Below are positions 6,457-15,399 of a DNA stretch of 15,399 nt, piece after piece (position 1 is the stretch's first letter; every line of letters begins with the position of its first letter). The DNA lies in the NCBI GenBank assembly GCA_002386945.1, contig DGKH01000026.1, positions 9,438 to 24,836 on the forward strand, read 5' to 3'. Both the position numbers and the translations under genes were made by a program. The stretch is from Proteobacteria bacterium UBA4575. GTDB taxonomy: Bacteria > Pseudomonadota > Gammaproteobacteria > UBA4575. A model generated the notes under the pieces. The model saw only the letters and a program-made list of their open reading frames with translations, was not told where the DNA came from and did no database searches.

Positions 6457-7638
6457 GTGGACGCCTTACTGCCTACCTATGCACGCAAAGCAATTAGTTT
6501 CACCCATGGTGAAGGGGCTTGGCTGTGGGATGAGCAAGGTGAGCGTTATCTAGATGCACTATCTGGCATTGCTGTCTGCGGCTTGGGCCATGCCCACCCA
6601 GCGGTGGCCACAGCGCTTAGTGAACAGGCGCAAAAACTGGTGCACACATCAAATATTTATCGCATTCAAAAACAAGAACAACTCGGCATACGCCTCTGTG
6701 AGATCAGTGGCATGGAGAAGGTTTTCTTCTGTAATTCTGGTGCCGAAGCGAATGAAGCTGCTATCAAGCTTGCGCGTATGCATGGCCATAGAAAGGGCAT
6801 CCAGCAACCGCATACTCTAGTATTCGAAAACAGTTTTCACGGCCGCACCATGGCCACCTTAACGGCCACTGGAAACCGAGCTGCACACGCTGGCTTTGAA
6901 CCCCTAGTACCAGGCTTCATACGAGCGCACTACGATAATATTGGTGCGATACGTCAGCTCTGCGCGCAACACAAACAACTGAGTGCCATTTTGGTCGAGC
7001 CGATTCAAGGTGAAGGTGGCATACATATCCCATCACCTGACTTTCTGCCACAGCTACGCGCCATCTGTGATGACTATGATTTATTGCTGATGATTGATGA
7101 AGTGCAAACCGGTAATGGACGCACAGGTACTTGGTATGGCTATCAACAGGCCAATATCCTGCCAGACGTTATGACAACGGCCAAAGGTTTAGGTAATGGC
7201 GTACCTATTGGTGCCTGCCTTACTAGAACTAAGGCTAACGACTTATTCAAACCCGGCAATCATGGCAGCACCTTTGGTGGCAATCCTTTAGCCTGTGCCG
7301 CCGGTTTAGCCGTACTCGATACGATCGAACAGCAGCAGCTTCTAAGCCATGTTACAAAGACATCTGAGCTGTTACTAAATACCTTAAAACAGCGTTTAAG
7401 TCAGCATCCCCTATGTCACAATATCCGAGGACAAGGCATGATGCTTGGCATAGAGTTAACTCAGCCCTGTGCTGAGATTGTAGATATTGCTCTAGAACAA
7501 AAACTCCTACTCAACGTTACGGCAGGCAACGTGATTCGCCTATTACCACCGTTGATTATCGATAACGAACAAGTGGAACTGATTGCCGAAGGTGTGACTC
7601 GCTGTGTCGAGATCTTTGCCGAACGCCAATCTAATTAA
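6457..7638 (+). CDS. argD: Acetylornithine aminotransferase
   Basis: This PLP-dependent class III aminotransferase converts N-acetylglutamate semialdehyde to N-acetylornithine, and often acts in lysine synthesis too. Conserved blocks by residue: [19 protein letters not shown] near the N-terminus, [10 protein letters not shown] 93-102, SFHGRTMA about 126-133, EPIQGEGG 181-188, [11 protein letters not shown] 214-224, the PLP lysine K243 in [14 protein letters not shown], and STFGGNPLA 271-279. The frame extends to a TTG at 6424, inside the terminator T-tract. The GTG at 6457 has AGGA six bases upstream and gives the family-typical [10 protein letters not shown], 393 residues. Asn220 stands where E. 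coli and many others have Met. argF follows after two bases, so the pair is surely one transcript. Confidence 0.96.
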   Translation: MDALLPTYARKAISFTHGEGAWLWDEQGERYLDALSGIAVCGLGHAHPAVATALSEQAQKLVHTSNIYRIQKQEQLGIRLCEISGMEKVFFCNSGAEANEAAIKLARMHGHRKGIQQPHTLVFENSFHGRTMATLTATGNRAAHAGFEPLVPGFIRAHYDNIGAIRQLCAQHKQLSAILVEPIQGEGGIHIPSPDFLPQLRAICDDYDLLLMIDEVQTGNGRTGTWYGYQQANILPDVMTTAKGLGNGVPIGACLTRTKANDLFKPGNHGSTFGGNPLACAAGLAVLDTIEQQQLLSHVTKTSELLLNTLKQRLSQHPLCHNIRGQGMMLGIELTQPCAEIVDIALEQKLLLNVTAGNVIRLLPPLIIDNEQVELIAEGVTRCVEIFAERQSN

Positions 7639-7640
7639 TT

Positions 7641-8546
7641 ATGGCCAGACATTTTCTTACTCTACTCGATTTAAGCCCAGCTGAATTACAGGGTGTGATT
7701 GAACGCGCCTGTGAGCTCAAAGCGCTACAGTTAAAGAATGAGCTCTACGCACCTTTTACAAATAAAACGCTGGCCATGTTATTTGACAAGTCATCCACTC
7801 GCACCCGGGTTTCTTTCGAGACCGGTATGGCGCAGTTCGGTGGCCATGCCCTGTTCCTTTCATCTAAAGACACCCAATTGGGACGTGGCGAACCAGTAGA
7901 AGATACCGCTCGTGTCCTCTCACGCATGGTCGATATCGTTATGATTCGTACCTTTGAGCACGCCACGGTAGAACGCTATGCGGCAAACTCAGACATCCCG
8001 GTAATCAATGGTTTGACCGACCTCTATCACCCCTGCCAATTATTGGCAGACATGCAGACCTGGTATCAATATCGCGGCTCTATCGCGGGTGCTACTGTCA
8101 CCTGGATAGGTGATGGTAATAATATGTGCCACTCGTATATCAATGCCGCCAAACAGCTGGGCTTTAAACTTAACATTGGCTGTCCGGAAGGCTATTCGCC
8201 AGACAGCACCATAGTCGCCTCAGCTGGCACACAGGTCGAGATCTTCCATAATGCAGAAGAAGCTGCACGCAATGCAGACCTCATCGTCACCGACGTATGG
8301 GCGAGCATGGGACAGGAAGAAGAACAAAAATTACGCGAAAAAGCCTTCAGCAAATTCCAAGTAAATAGTCACCTAATGCAACAAGCGAATAGCGATGCCT
8401 TGTTTATGCATTGCCTGCCTGCCCATCGCGATGAAGAGGTCAGCACTGAGGTGTTAGAAGGCCCTCAAAGCGTCGTTTGGGATGAAGCCGGTAATCGCCT
8501 ACATGCTCAAAAAGCCTTGATTGAATTCCTCTTGTTGGCGCAATAA
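7641..8546 (+). CDS. argF: Ornithine carbamoyltransferase (anabolic)
   Basis: The enzyme joins carbamoyl phosphate to ornithine to give citrulline, in the cytosol as a trimer. All family signatures are present: the carbamoyl-phosphate loop SSTRTR (51-56), [19 protein letters not shown] (66-84), MIRTF (101-105), HPCQLLAD (130-137), the ornithine-binding DVWASMGQE (218-226) and [12 protein letters not shown] (257-268). At 301 residues it is of the shorter, biosynthetic form typical of pseudomonads and many other bacteria. The ATG lies two bases after the argD stop and lacks a clear Shine-Dalgarno sequence, which points to translational coupling with argD. Confidence 0.97.
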   Translation: MARHFLTLLDLSPAELQGVIERACELKALQLKNELYAPFTNKTLAMLFDKSSTRTRVSFETGMAQFGGHALFLSSKDTQLGRGEPVEDTARVLSRMVDIVMIRTFEHATVERYAANSDIPVINGLTDLYHPCQLLADMQTWYQYRGSIAGATVTWIGDGNNMCHSYINAAKQLGFKLNIGCPEGYSPDSTIVASAGTQVEIFHNAEEAARNADLIVTDVWASMGQEEEQKLREKAFSKFQVNSHLMQQANSDALFMHCLPAHRDEEVSTEVLEGPQSVVWDEAGNRLHAQKALIEFLLLAQ

Positions 8547-8632
8547 ACAGCCATAGCAACATCTATCACAACAGATCGAAAATCCATTAGCCGTCGCATC
8601 CAATAAGATGAAAAAACCTCTTCAACTTGATT

Positions 8633-8660
8633 TTGCATAGCCGGCTCCGGCATGCTGCAA
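8633..8660. repeat. Imperfect hairpin after argF
   Basis: TTGCA (8633-8637) pairs with TGCAA (8656-8660), and inside them GCCGG (8640-8644) pairs with CCGGC (8647-8651). It lies about 90 bases past the argF stop and 50 before the symporter start. A purine-rich A-run follows on the plus strand, so it is not a classic plus-strand terminator. It could separate argDF from the next unit. Confidence 0.35.
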
Positions 8661-8708
8661 AAAGAAGAATAAAAAGTTCGCCTATAAAGAACACACTTGG
8701 AGATAGTA

Positions 8709-10052
8709 ATGGAAGCATTCATGGCACTACTCAACACCCTTAGTTCTTTCATCTGGGGTCCCTTTACGCTAGTCCTACTGCTAGGCGTTGGCATCTATCT
8801 ATCACTGGGCCTAAAGCTTCTGCCTTGGCGCAGAATCCCTTACGCCTTCCGTCAATTAATCGCTAGCCGCAAGGCGACTGGTGATGGTGAAATCTCTCCC
8901 TTTAATGCCCTAATGACCGCCATGTCCGCCACTGTCGGCACCGGTAATATTGCGGGTGTGGCTACCGCTATTTTCATCGGTGGGCCAGGGGCTATCTTTT
9001 GGATGTGGATCACCGCCTTAGTAGGTATGGCAACCAAGTATGGTGAAGCAGTGCTCGCCGTTAAGTACCGTGAAACCGATGACAATGGTCAGTATGTTGG
9101 TGGCCCAATGTATTACATCAAAAATGGCCTAGGTGCAGGTTGGGGCTGGTTAGCCTTCTTATTTGCCTTGTTTGGCACGATTGCAGCTTTTGGCATTGGC
9201 AACATGGTGCAGTCCAATTCCGTAGCGGCCGCTATGTACAGCAACTTCCAGGTCGAGCATCACCTCACTGGCGGTATCATCGCTGTCTTAACCGCGCTGG
9301 TTATCTTAGGTGGCATCAAACGACTCGGCATAGTCGCCGGTAAATTAGTGCCATTTATGGCCTTAATTTATATCGCTGGCTCGTTGCTGATTATTATTTC
9401 AAATTTTTCCGAGGTGCCGACTGCCCTCGCCATGATCGTTGATAGTGCCTTTAACGGCACTGCCGCAACTGGTGGCTTTGCTGGTGCTGCCGTCATGATG
9501 GGCATTCAAATGGGAATTGCACGTGGTATCTTCTCGAATGAGGCCGGCCTCGGTAGCGCACCGATAGCACATGCAGCAGCACAGACAAACAGCCCCGTAC
9601 GTCAGGGTTTGATTGCTATGCTGGGCACCTTCATCGATACACTCGTTATCTGCACCATGACCGCCTTAGTTATTATCATTAGTGGCGTCTGGACCAGCGG
9701 TGAAACCGGCGCTAGCTTATCTAGTATGGCCTACGGCAACCTCCTACCCTTTGGCGAATACATCATCACCTTTGGCTTGGTTATCTTTGCCTTCACCACT
9801 ATCTTGGGCTGGAGCTACTACGGTGAGCGCTGCGCTAGCTATCTATTTGGTAAAGGCATCATTCTGCCTTACCGCATACTCTGGATTGTGGCGATTTTTA
9901 TGGGCGCATTCCTCAAGGTCAATCTAATTTGGGTCTTAGCCGATGTCATGAATGGCTTTATGGCTCTGCCGAACTTGATCGCCCTAGCCTTACTAAGCCC
10001 AGTAATTTTTGCAGTGACTAAGGAATACTTAGCCTCCAATGGAAAAAACTAA
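8709..10052 (+). CDS. Alanine/glycine:cation symporter (AGCS family)
   Basis: This is an integral inner-membrane carrier of the AGCS family, which takes up alanine or glycine with sodium ions. The 447-residue product has about ten or eleven hydrophobic helices and the family blocks NALMTAMSATVGTGNIAGVA, GPGAIFWMWITALVGMATKY, YVGGPMYYIKNGLG and SNEAGLGSAPIAHAAAQT. The ATG at 8709 has GGAG six bases upstream; an in-frame TTG at 8697 lies in that ribosome binding site and is not used. nadC follows after eight bases, so the two are likely co-transcribed. About 160 bases separate it from argF, enough for its own promoter. The exact substrate cannot be read from the sequence. Confidence 0.93.
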   Translation: MEAFMALLNTLSSFIWGPFTLVLLLGVGIYLSLGLKLLPWRRIPYAFRQLIASRKATGDGEISPFNALMTAMSATVGTGNIAGVATAIFIGGPGAIFWMWITALVGMATKYGEAVLAVKYRETDDNGQYVGGPMYYIKNGLGAGWGWLAFLFALFGTIAAFGIGNMVQSNSVAAAMYSNFQVEHHLTGGIIAVLTALVILGGIKRLGIVAGKLVPFMALIYIAGSLLIIISNFSEVPTALAMIVDSAFNGTAATGGFAGAAVMMGIQMGIARGIFSNEAGLGSAPIAHAAAQTNSPVRQGLIAMLGTFIDTLVICTMTALVIIISGVWTSGETGASLSSMAYGNLLPFGEYIITFGLVIFAFTTILGWSYYGERCASYLFGKGIILPYRILWIVAIFMGAFLKVNLIWVLADVMNGFMALPNLIALALLSPVIFAVTKEYLASNGKN

Positions 10053-10060
10053 CTATCTCT

Positions 10061-10903
10061 ATGTCTAAGGTCATCGAAAAAAAAGAGATTATACTCGCGG
10101 TGACGCAAGCCTTAGCAGAAGACGTGGGCAGTGGTGACATCACTGCTGCCCTCTGCTCAAACGAGCCTATTCAAGCCAAGATCATTAGCCGTGAAACAGC
10201 CATACTTTGTGGTCAAGCTTGGTTTGTAGAAAGTTTCCAACAAGTAGATAGCAGCATCATCATCGACTGGCATCACCATGATGGTGATCTGCTAGCTGCT
10301 AATGATGTGGTCTGTCACTTACACGGACCGGCACACGCCTTACTTAGCGCAGAACGTACCGCACTGAATTTCCTACAGACTCTGTCGGCAACAGCGACAG
10401 TGACACATGAATTCATGCAACAGATCGCTACCAATAGTCGTACTAAACTCTTAGACACACGTAAAACCATCCCTGGGTTACGTCGAGCACAAAAATATGC
10501 CGTGCTATGCGGTGGTGGTATGAATCACCGCATTGGCCTATTCGACGCCTATCTAATCAAAGAGAACCATATCGCAGCCTGCGGCTCGATTACTCAAGCG
10601 GTATCTCAAGCACGCACCTTACACAGTGATCGCAGTATTGAAGTGGAAGTCGAGAATATTGATGAGTTACGTCAGGCAATGAGTGCAGGTGCCGATCGTG
10701 CCTTACTGGATAACTTCAGTTACGAACAGGTCGAACAGGCAGTTGTTCTGGCTAATGGTGAAATTGAATTAGAGGTCTCGGGCAATATCGAAGGGGATCA
10801 AATAGCCCACCTATCTGCTTTACAGGTGGACTATATTTCGTCTGGCGCACTGACCAAGCATATTCGCGCCATCGATTACTCGATGCGTTTTCAAGGGCCG
10901 TAA
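10061..10903 (+). CDS. nadC: Nicotinate-nucleotide pyrophosphorylase (quinolinate phosphoribosyltransferase)
   Basis: The enzyme converts quinolinate and PRPP to nicotinate mononucleotide with loss of CO2, the step that feeds de novo NAD synthesis. Conserved features by residue: EDVGSGDIT (20-28), ERTALNFLQTLS (98-109), TRKTIPGLR (133-141), GGGMNHRIGLFD (151-162), the Lys-Glu-Asn-His at 167-170, EVEVENIDE about 195-203, and the C-terminal SGALTKH. At 280 residues it is full length. The ATG follows the symporter stop by eight bases and has no strong Shine-Dalgarno sequence, suggesting coupling. It converges on mazG with only 20 bases between stops. No other nad gene is present. Confidence 0.97.
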   Translation: MSKVIEKKEIILAVTQALAEDVGSGDITAALCSNEPIQAKIISRETAILCGQAWFVESFQQVDSSIIIDWHHHDGDLLAANDVVCHLHGPAHALLSAERTALNFLQTLSATATVTHEFMQQIATNSRTKLLDTRKTIPGLRRAQKYAVLCGGGMNHRIGLFDAYLIKENHIAACGSITQAVSQARTLHSDRSIEVEVENIDELRQAMSAGADRALLDNFSYEQVEQAVVLANGEIELEVSGNIEGDQIAHLSALQVDYISSGALTKHIRAIDYSMRFQGP

Positions 10904-10923
10904 ACCCTAACTGACTCTAGCAT

Positions 10924-11769
10924 TTAGGTTTGTGTTTCTCGCTTGGCCTGTTGCCAACGTCGTTCCAGCTCATCTACCGACAGTGCAGATACCTGCAGCC
11001 CTTCCGACTTGATCTGTTGCTCCATGCAACGAAAGCGAGTTTCAAATTTTTGGTTCGCTTTTTGTAAGGCATTACCACTGTCTAATTTCAGATGCCGTGA
11101 AAGATTAACTACACTAAAAAACAGATCGCCTAGCTCATCTTCAACTGCCGCTTCAGAGGCGACACTGGGTGTCTGTTCAAGCTGCAACATGGCCTCTTCA
11201 ATCTCACCCAGTTCTTCATGCACTTTCAGTAATACACCTTTGGCATCTGGCCAGTCAAAGTTAACCTTTGACGCCTTCTTCTGCAGCTTGCGCGCAACCA
11301 CCCAGGGGCCCTGGCCGACGCCAACACCTGCTAATGCGGATTCATCTTGCGCACTATGAGATGCATCACTTTGTAGCTTGCGCTCTGCTGTTTTCATCTG
11401 CTCCCAGTCAGGCTTACCAGCGGCCAATTCCGACTCCGAACCAAACACATGTGGATGTCGCCGTCGCATCTTGGCACTGATTGCTGCGACTACATCCTCA
11501 AAGCAAAACGCCTCAATCTCTTCGGCCATTTGCGCGTGATAGACCACTTGCAGCAAAAGATCACCAAGCTCATCACACAGCCCGGGCATATCATTGCGCA
11601 ATATGGCATCTGCTACTTCATGCGCTTCTTCTACCGTATAAGGTACGATAGTCTTAAAGCTTTGCTGCTGATCCCATGGGCAGCCGTTTTCAGGGTCACG
11701 CAGCCGACGCATGATCGTTAACAGCTCTTGCATCTTCTCAGTCGTATTATTGTTATTCACTGTGGCCAC
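10924..11769 (-). CDS. mazG: MazG nucleoside triphosphate pyrophosphohydrolase
   Basis: MazG hydrolyses (d)NTPs to monophosphates and pyrophosphate, acting in nucleotide-pool clean-up and stress responses. The 281-residue product has two MazG repeats. The first opens RRLRDPENGCPWDQQQSF (21-38) and carries metal-binding E47, E48, E51 and DELGD 66-70. The second has FDWPD (171-175), HEELGEIEEA (184-193) and EDELGD (210-215). The frame starts at a GTG at 11769 without a clear ribosome binding site. A second GTG three codons on has GGTGG upstream, and an ATG at 11733 would also keep the whole domain, so the start is uncertain by up to 12 codons. The Asn-rich leader (four Asn in a row) is not typical of the family, which favours a later start. 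It is divergent from cmoA. Confidence 0.94.
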   Translation of the reverse strand: MATVNNNNTTEKMQELLTIMRRLRDPENGCPWDQQQSFKTIVPYTVEEAHEVADAILRNDMPGLCDELGDLLLQVVYHAQMAEEIEAFCFEDVVAAISAKMRRRHPHVFGSESELAAGKPDWEQMKTAERKLQSDASHSAQDESALAGVGVGQGPWVVARKLQKKASKVNFDWPDAKGVLLKVHEELGEIEEAMLQLEQTPSVASEAAVEDELGDLFFSVVNLSRHLKLDSGNALQKANQKFETRFRCMEQQIKSEGLQVSALSVDELERRWQQAKRETQT

Positions 11770-11805
11770 CGTATTTAGCTAGGCCATGATAATGGCTCAA
11801 TAACC

Positions 11806-11836
11806 CCATCATACAATATTGATCAAACAATGATGG
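11806..11836. promoter_or_regulatory. Dyad in the mazG/cmoA divergent promoter region
   Basis: CCATCAT (11806-11812) and ATGATGG (11830-11836) are perfect 7-bp inverted copies 17 bases apart; the spacer contains TTGATCAA and AATATT palindromes. A second small one, GCCAT-GATA-ATGGC, is at 11783-11796. Both lie between the divergent mazG and cmoA starts, where an operator would sit. No known regulator consensus is matched. Confidence 0.3.
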
Positions 11837-11937
11837 ACCTTCGCTACTGCTTGTCAGTCAGCAGAATGAAGCAAACAAGGCTATACTCAGCAGACTATTA
11901 AATGATCGATACGGCCACCTTTAGCCGCAGTTAGAAA

Positions 11938-12663
11938 ATGCCAAAAGACGAAATTTACCGACAACCTGTAAAAACCATCGAAGACTTTTGCTTCGATCAA
12001 ACCGTGAGCGCTGCCTTCGATGATATGGTCGAACGTTCGGTGCCTGGCTATCGCACTTTGATTGCCAATATTGGCCCCATTGCAGCCCATTTCTTAACCC
12101 CAGGTGGTCGGGCTTATGACTTAGGCTGTTCTCATGGGGCAGCCTCTCTTGCGATCTTCCAGGCATTAAAAGAGGACAAAAGAAAAATCATTGCAGTCGA
12201 TAGCGCAGCAGCCATGATTGATGCCTGCCGTAGCCGTATTGCTGCCGCCGGGGCTGAGGAATGGATAGAGACCAAAACAGCCAAGCTACAAGACATCCCG
12301 ATCGAAGACGCCGCGGTGATCGTCTTAAACCTGACCTTACAGTTCATCCCAATTGCAGAACGAGACGACATCATCAAACAACTTTATCAGGGTCTAAACA
12401 CTGGTGGCGCCTGCATTCTGACAGAAAAAATTGAATTGGCAGAGCCTGCCGATGACCAATTATTTCGTGAACTGCATGAGAACTTTAAGCGTGCAAACCT
12501 ATATAGCGATCTTGAGATCAGTCAAAAACGTAAGGCCTTAGAAAATGTCTTATTACGAGAGTCTCTAGCTACACATGAACAACGCCTACATCAGGCTGGG
12601 TTCCGTCAAGTGCAAGTTTGGTTCCAGTGCCTAAGCTTTGTTTCAATACTGGCGATCAAATGA
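11938..12663 (+). CDS. cmoA: Carboxy-S-adenosyl-L-methionine synthase
   Basis: CmoA makes carboxy-SAM from SAM and prephenate. CmoB then uses it to modify uridine 34 of certain tRNAs to 5-oxyacetyluridine, widening wobble decoding. The 241-residue product has a Rossmann methyltransferase fold with RSVPGY (33-38), the SAM loop YDLGCSHGAASL (60-71), AVDSAAAMI (86-94), VVLNLTLQFI, KRANLYSDLEISQKR and the closing HQAGFRQVQVWFQC. The match to E. coli CmoA is clear along its length. The ATG at 11938 lacks a strong ribosome binding site but gives the expected N-terminus. Its stop overlaps the cmoB start. Confidence 0.96.
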   Translation: MPKDEIYRQPVKTIEDFCFDQTVSAAFDDMVERSVPGYRTLIANIGPIAAHFLTPGGRAYDLGCSHGAASLAIFQALKEDKRKIIAVDSAAAMIDACRSRIAAAGAEEWIETKTAKLQDIPIEDAAVIVLNLTLQFIPIAERDDIIKQLYQGLNTGGACILTEKIELAEPADDQLFRELHENFKRANLYSDLEISQKRKALENVLLRESLATHEQRLHQAGFRQVQVWFQCLSFVSILAIK

Positions 12664-13640
12664 AGTTAGAGCATTACAGTGACTTGCTCGATACTGGTCT
12701 CACTGCGACAGCATGGCAGAGTGAATTAACAGAACAGCTAGAGGCCGTCTTTGCTCATCCCTCTCATGGCTATTTCAATAAGTGGTTGGCCGCCGTTGAT
12801 AGTTTACCTAAGGCTATCAGTGCAGACTTTGACTTCACTAAAGACGCCGCTCAAGTCGGTCATTCAGATGACTTAGACCCAGAGCAGTTGGCCGATATCC
12901 TGAATGCTTTAAAGACCTTATCACCATGGCGTAAAGGCCCATTCAATTATTGTGGTATTGCTATCGATAGTGAATGGCAGTGCCAACAAAAATGGAGTCG
13001 TTTTGAAAAGCATCTTGGCGATATGCATGGCAAACGTGTTTTAGATGTCGGCTGTGGCAATGGATATTACATGTTGCGTATGTTGGGTGCTGGTGCCGAA
13101 CAAGTCATTGGCGTGGACCCTGGCTTAGTCTTCTTAGCCCAGTTCCAAGCCATCATTCAGACACTTAAGCAAAGGCCTAACACTCACCTCTTACCGCTAC
13201 CTTTTGAACAGCTACCGGCTGGTCTGAACAACTTTGATCATGTGCTTTCTTTTGGTGTGCTCTACCATCGACGTCAACCACAAGAACATCTAAGCCAACT
13301 GCATGATCGCCTACAAGCTGGCGGCACACTCTACCTAGAGACATTAATCTTAGAGACTGAAGAGCATTGTGAGCTGGTGCCAGAAGATCGCTATGCCGGC
13401 ATGCGTAATGTATGGAGTATTGCTAGCCCCAGTTTTATCCAACATCAGCTCCAGAGTGCTGGCTTTGAAGATGTAGAATGCTTAGATCAAACCACAACCA
13501 GCTTAGATGAGCAGCGGGCTAGTGCATGGATGACGAGCTATTCATTAGAAAATTTTCTAGACCCCAACGACCACAGCAAGACTATCGAAGGTCACCCTGC
13601 CCCTGTCCGTGGATTATTTCGTGCAGTCAAAGCAAATTAG
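12660..13640 (+). CDS. cmoB: tRNA U34 carboxymethyltransferase
   Basis: CmoB transfers the carboxymethyl group of carboxy-SAM to 5-hydroxyuridine at tRNA position 34, completing cmo5U. The 326-residue product (E. coli about 323) has the N-terminal tRNA-side domain, then LSPWRKGPFNYCGIAID (87-103), the SAM-like loop VLDVGCGNGYYMLRM (127-141), GVDPGLVFLAQFQA (151-164), FGVLYHRRQPQEHL, ETLILETEE, RYAGMRNVW and the C-terminal FLDPNDHSKTIEGHPAP. The frame extends to 12618, but the ATG at 12660 overlaps the cmoA stop as ATGA and matches the family N-terminus, so translation is coupled to cmoA. Confidence 0.97.
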   Translation: MKLEHYSDLLDTGLTATAWQSELTEQLEAVFAHPSHGYFNKWLAAVDSLPKAISADFDFTKDAAQVGHSDDLDPEQLADILNALKTLSPWRKGPFNYCGIAIDSEWQCQQKWSRFEKHLGDMHGKRVLDVGCGNGYYMLRMLGAGAEQVIGVDPGLVFLAQFQAIIQTLKQRPNTHLLPLPFEQLPAGLNNFDHVLSFGVLYHRRQPQEHLSQLHDRLQAGGTLYLETLILETEEHCELVPEDRYAGMRNVWSIASPSFIQHQLQSAGFEDVECLDQTTTSLDEQRASAWMTSYSLENFLDPNDHSKTIEGHPAPVRGLFRAVKAN

Positions 13641-13753
13641 ATGCTTGGTAACGCAATCTAAATATCTATAACTCCGCACTATCCTGACGCATATTGTTCA
13701 CCAAAGGTGCCAATCGCCCTATCAGATGGCATACTTGCACCGATCCAGCATAA

Positions 13754-14110
<357 letters not shown>

Positions 14111-14128
14111 AAATTTAAAGGACTAAAC

Positions 14129-15399
14129 GTGAAAAAGATTACTATCTTCTTATCCCTAGCTTTCGCCAGCATTATGCTCCCTGGCCTAGCGATAGCCGAT
14201 GAGCTTAATGGCGCTGACACCTCTTGGATACTCACTTCAACTGCCTTAGTCTTATTTATGACTATTCCGGGGCTAGCTCTATTTTATGCCGGCCTAGTAC
14301 GCAGTAAAAACGTGCTTTCTGTCCTAATGCAGTGTTTTGCTATTACCTGTGTTGCCTCTATTTTATGGCTCATCCTAGGTTACAGCCTAAGCTTTAGTGA
14401 CGGCGGCAGCATGAATGCTTGGCTCGGTGGCAATAGTAACGCCATGTTAGCCAACGTCACCCGTGACAGCTTATCTGGCAACATCCCTGAAACTGTTTTT
14501 ATCATGTTTCAGATGACCTTCGCAATCATTACACCAGCACTGATCGTCGGTGCATTTGCTGAACGCATGCGTTTTTCAGCGATGCTTTGGTTTACTGTCT
14601 TCTGGATGTTCTTAGTCTACTTCCCAGTCTGTCATTGGGTCTGGGGTGGTGGTTGGTTAAGCGATATGGGTGCAATGGACTTCGCCGGCGGCCTAGTCGT
14701 ACATATCACCGCAGGTGTAGGCGCACTAGTTGCTGCCATCATGGTTGGTAACCGCCATGGTTTCCCAACCACACCTTTACCTCCACATAACCTAACCATG
14801 ACGGTTACCGGTGCAGGCATGCTCTGGGTTGGTTGGTTTGGCTTCAACGGTGGTAGCGCACTCGCTGCTAACGGTGATGCCGGCATGGCCATCCTAGTAA
14901 CACACATCAGTGCTGCTCTAGCCTCACTCACTTGGATGTTCTTAGAGTGGATCAAATACGGCAAACCTAGCGTATTAGGCATCGTCACTGGCATGGTCGC
15001 AGGCTTAGGCAGTATCACACCTGCTTCAGGCTTTGTTGGCCCTATGGGCGCGATCATTATTGGTATCAGTGCCGGTATTATCTGCTTTGGCGCTACCAAC
15101 TTTATCAAGCGCACCTTGAAGATTGACGATTCCCTAGATGTATTCCCAGTCCACGGGGTTGGCGGCATCATTGGCACCATCCTGACCGGTGTGTTTGTAG
15201 CCAGTCAATTTGGAGGAGTCGGCCTAGCCGAAGGAGTCAGTATTTCTGATCAAGTCATGATTCAGATCAAAGCAGTGGGTGTAGTCATTATATGGACTGC
15301 TGTTGCCAGCTTCATTTGTCTCAAGGCAGCCGATTTAATTTGCGGCTTACGTATTGATCAAGAGTCTGAAACTAATGGCCTTGATATCAGTGAACATGA
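14129..15399 (+). CDS. amtB: Ammonium transporter AmtB (3' end outside window)
   Basis: This is an ammonium channel of the Amt/Rh family. The frame starts at a GTG at 14129 with AAAGGA six bases upstream and runs 423 codons to the right edge without a stop. Residues 1-23 form a signal peptide (MKKITIFLSL... cut near AIA/DE). All the channel residues known from E. coli AmtB are present at a constant offset of 24: F131, W172, D184, H192, F239, S243 and H342 (E. coli F107, W148, D160, H168, F215, S219, H318). These are the outer phenylalanine gate, cation site and twin histidines. The frame reaches LDISEH, part of the conserved GlnK-binding tail, so only a few residues should be missing. It pairs with glnK. 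A 182-residue antisense frame inside it is a shadow. Confidence 0.96.
   Translation, partial: MKKITIFLSLAFASIMLPGLAIADELNGADTSWILTSTALVLFMTIPGLALFYAGLVRSKNVLSVLMQCFAITCVASILWLILGYSLSFSDGGSMNAWLGGNSNAMLANVTRDSLSGNIPETVFIMFQMTFAIITPALIVGAFAERMRFSAMLWFTVFWMFLVYFPVCHWVWGGGWLSDMGAMDFAGGLVVHITAGVGALVAAIMVGNRHGFPTTPLPPHNLTMTVTGAGMLWVGWFGFNGGSALAANGDAGMAILVTHISAALASLTWMFLEWIKYGKPSVLGIVTGMVAGLGSITPASGFVGPMGAIIIGISAGIICFGATNFIKRTLKIDDSLDVFPVHGVGGIIGTILTGVFVASQFGGVGLAEGVSISDQVMIQIKAVGVVIIWTAVASFICLKAADLICGLRIDQESETNGLDISEH

Noticed and set aside
11882..11887. TATACT as a cmoA -10 element
   Set aside because: No acceptable -35 element 16-18 bases upstream (the nearest, TTGTCA, is 25 bases away).
13697..13707. 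NtrC-like site CACC-AAA-GGTG before glnK
   Set aside because: The NtrC consensus has five bases between the arms; here there are three, and the outer bases do not match.
13727..13739. Sigma54-like promoter before glnK (TGGCATACTTGCA)
   Set aside because: Both halves resemble the -24 and -12 elements, but only 7 bases separate GG and GC instead of 10, so it should not function as a sigma54 promoter.
14632..15180. 182-residue frame on the minus strand
   Set aside because: It lies wholly inside amtB, whose protein shows all channel residues; the antisense product has no recognisable features.

Overview
The window looks like ordinary chromosomal core from a gammaproteobacterium, probably aquatic or marine. 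The basis is the combination of CmoA/CmoB, RNase T, MlaA, a single-domain CGFS glutaredoxin and MazG, all resembling their enterobacterial and pseudomonad counterparts, together with mid-range GC. No tRNA, rRNA, insertion sequence, CRISPR array or phage gene was seen. No stretch longer than about 200 bases lacks a gene.

Layout. Positions 1-2419 are read on the minus strand: argG, then mlaA, then the 5' part of an unrecognised small Cys-rich protein that runs off the left edge. rnt (plus) diverges from argG and converges on grxD (minus), with a perfect 10-bp inverted repeat between them. Next on the minus strand is a 590-residue class II glutamine amidotransferase that most resembles the enzyme making the osmolyte N-acetylglutaminylglutamine amide (NAGGN). 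From 5.6 kb on nearly everything is on the plus strand. A 25-residue membrane microprotein and a PuuD-like four-helix membrane protein form a short unit bounded by a likely promoter and a strong terminator. Then come argD-argF, an alanine/glycine:cation symporter with nadC, mazG on the minus strand, cmoA-cmoB with overlapping ends, and glnK-amtB, with amtB cut by the right edge.

How it fits together. argD, argF and argG supply three steps of arginine synthesis. glnK-amtB is the standard ammonium uptake pair. The NAGGN-type amidotransferase uses glutamine for osmoprotection. cmoA-cmoB makes the cmo5U34 wobble modification of tRNA. nadC makes NAD precursor. mlaA maintains outer-membrane lipid asymmetry. 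rnt, grxD and mazG do RNA trimming, Fe-S handling and nucleotide clean-up.

Several starts were moved from the longest reading frame to better-supported codons: mlaA 1147, rnt 2516, grxD 3575, argD GTG 6457, symporter 8709, cmoB 12660, glnK 13772 and amtB GTG 14129. Least explained are the microprotein/PuuD-like pair, the NAGGN amidotransferase without its usual partners, and the zinc-finger-like fragment at the left edge. I see no complete undescribed system beyond those candidates.
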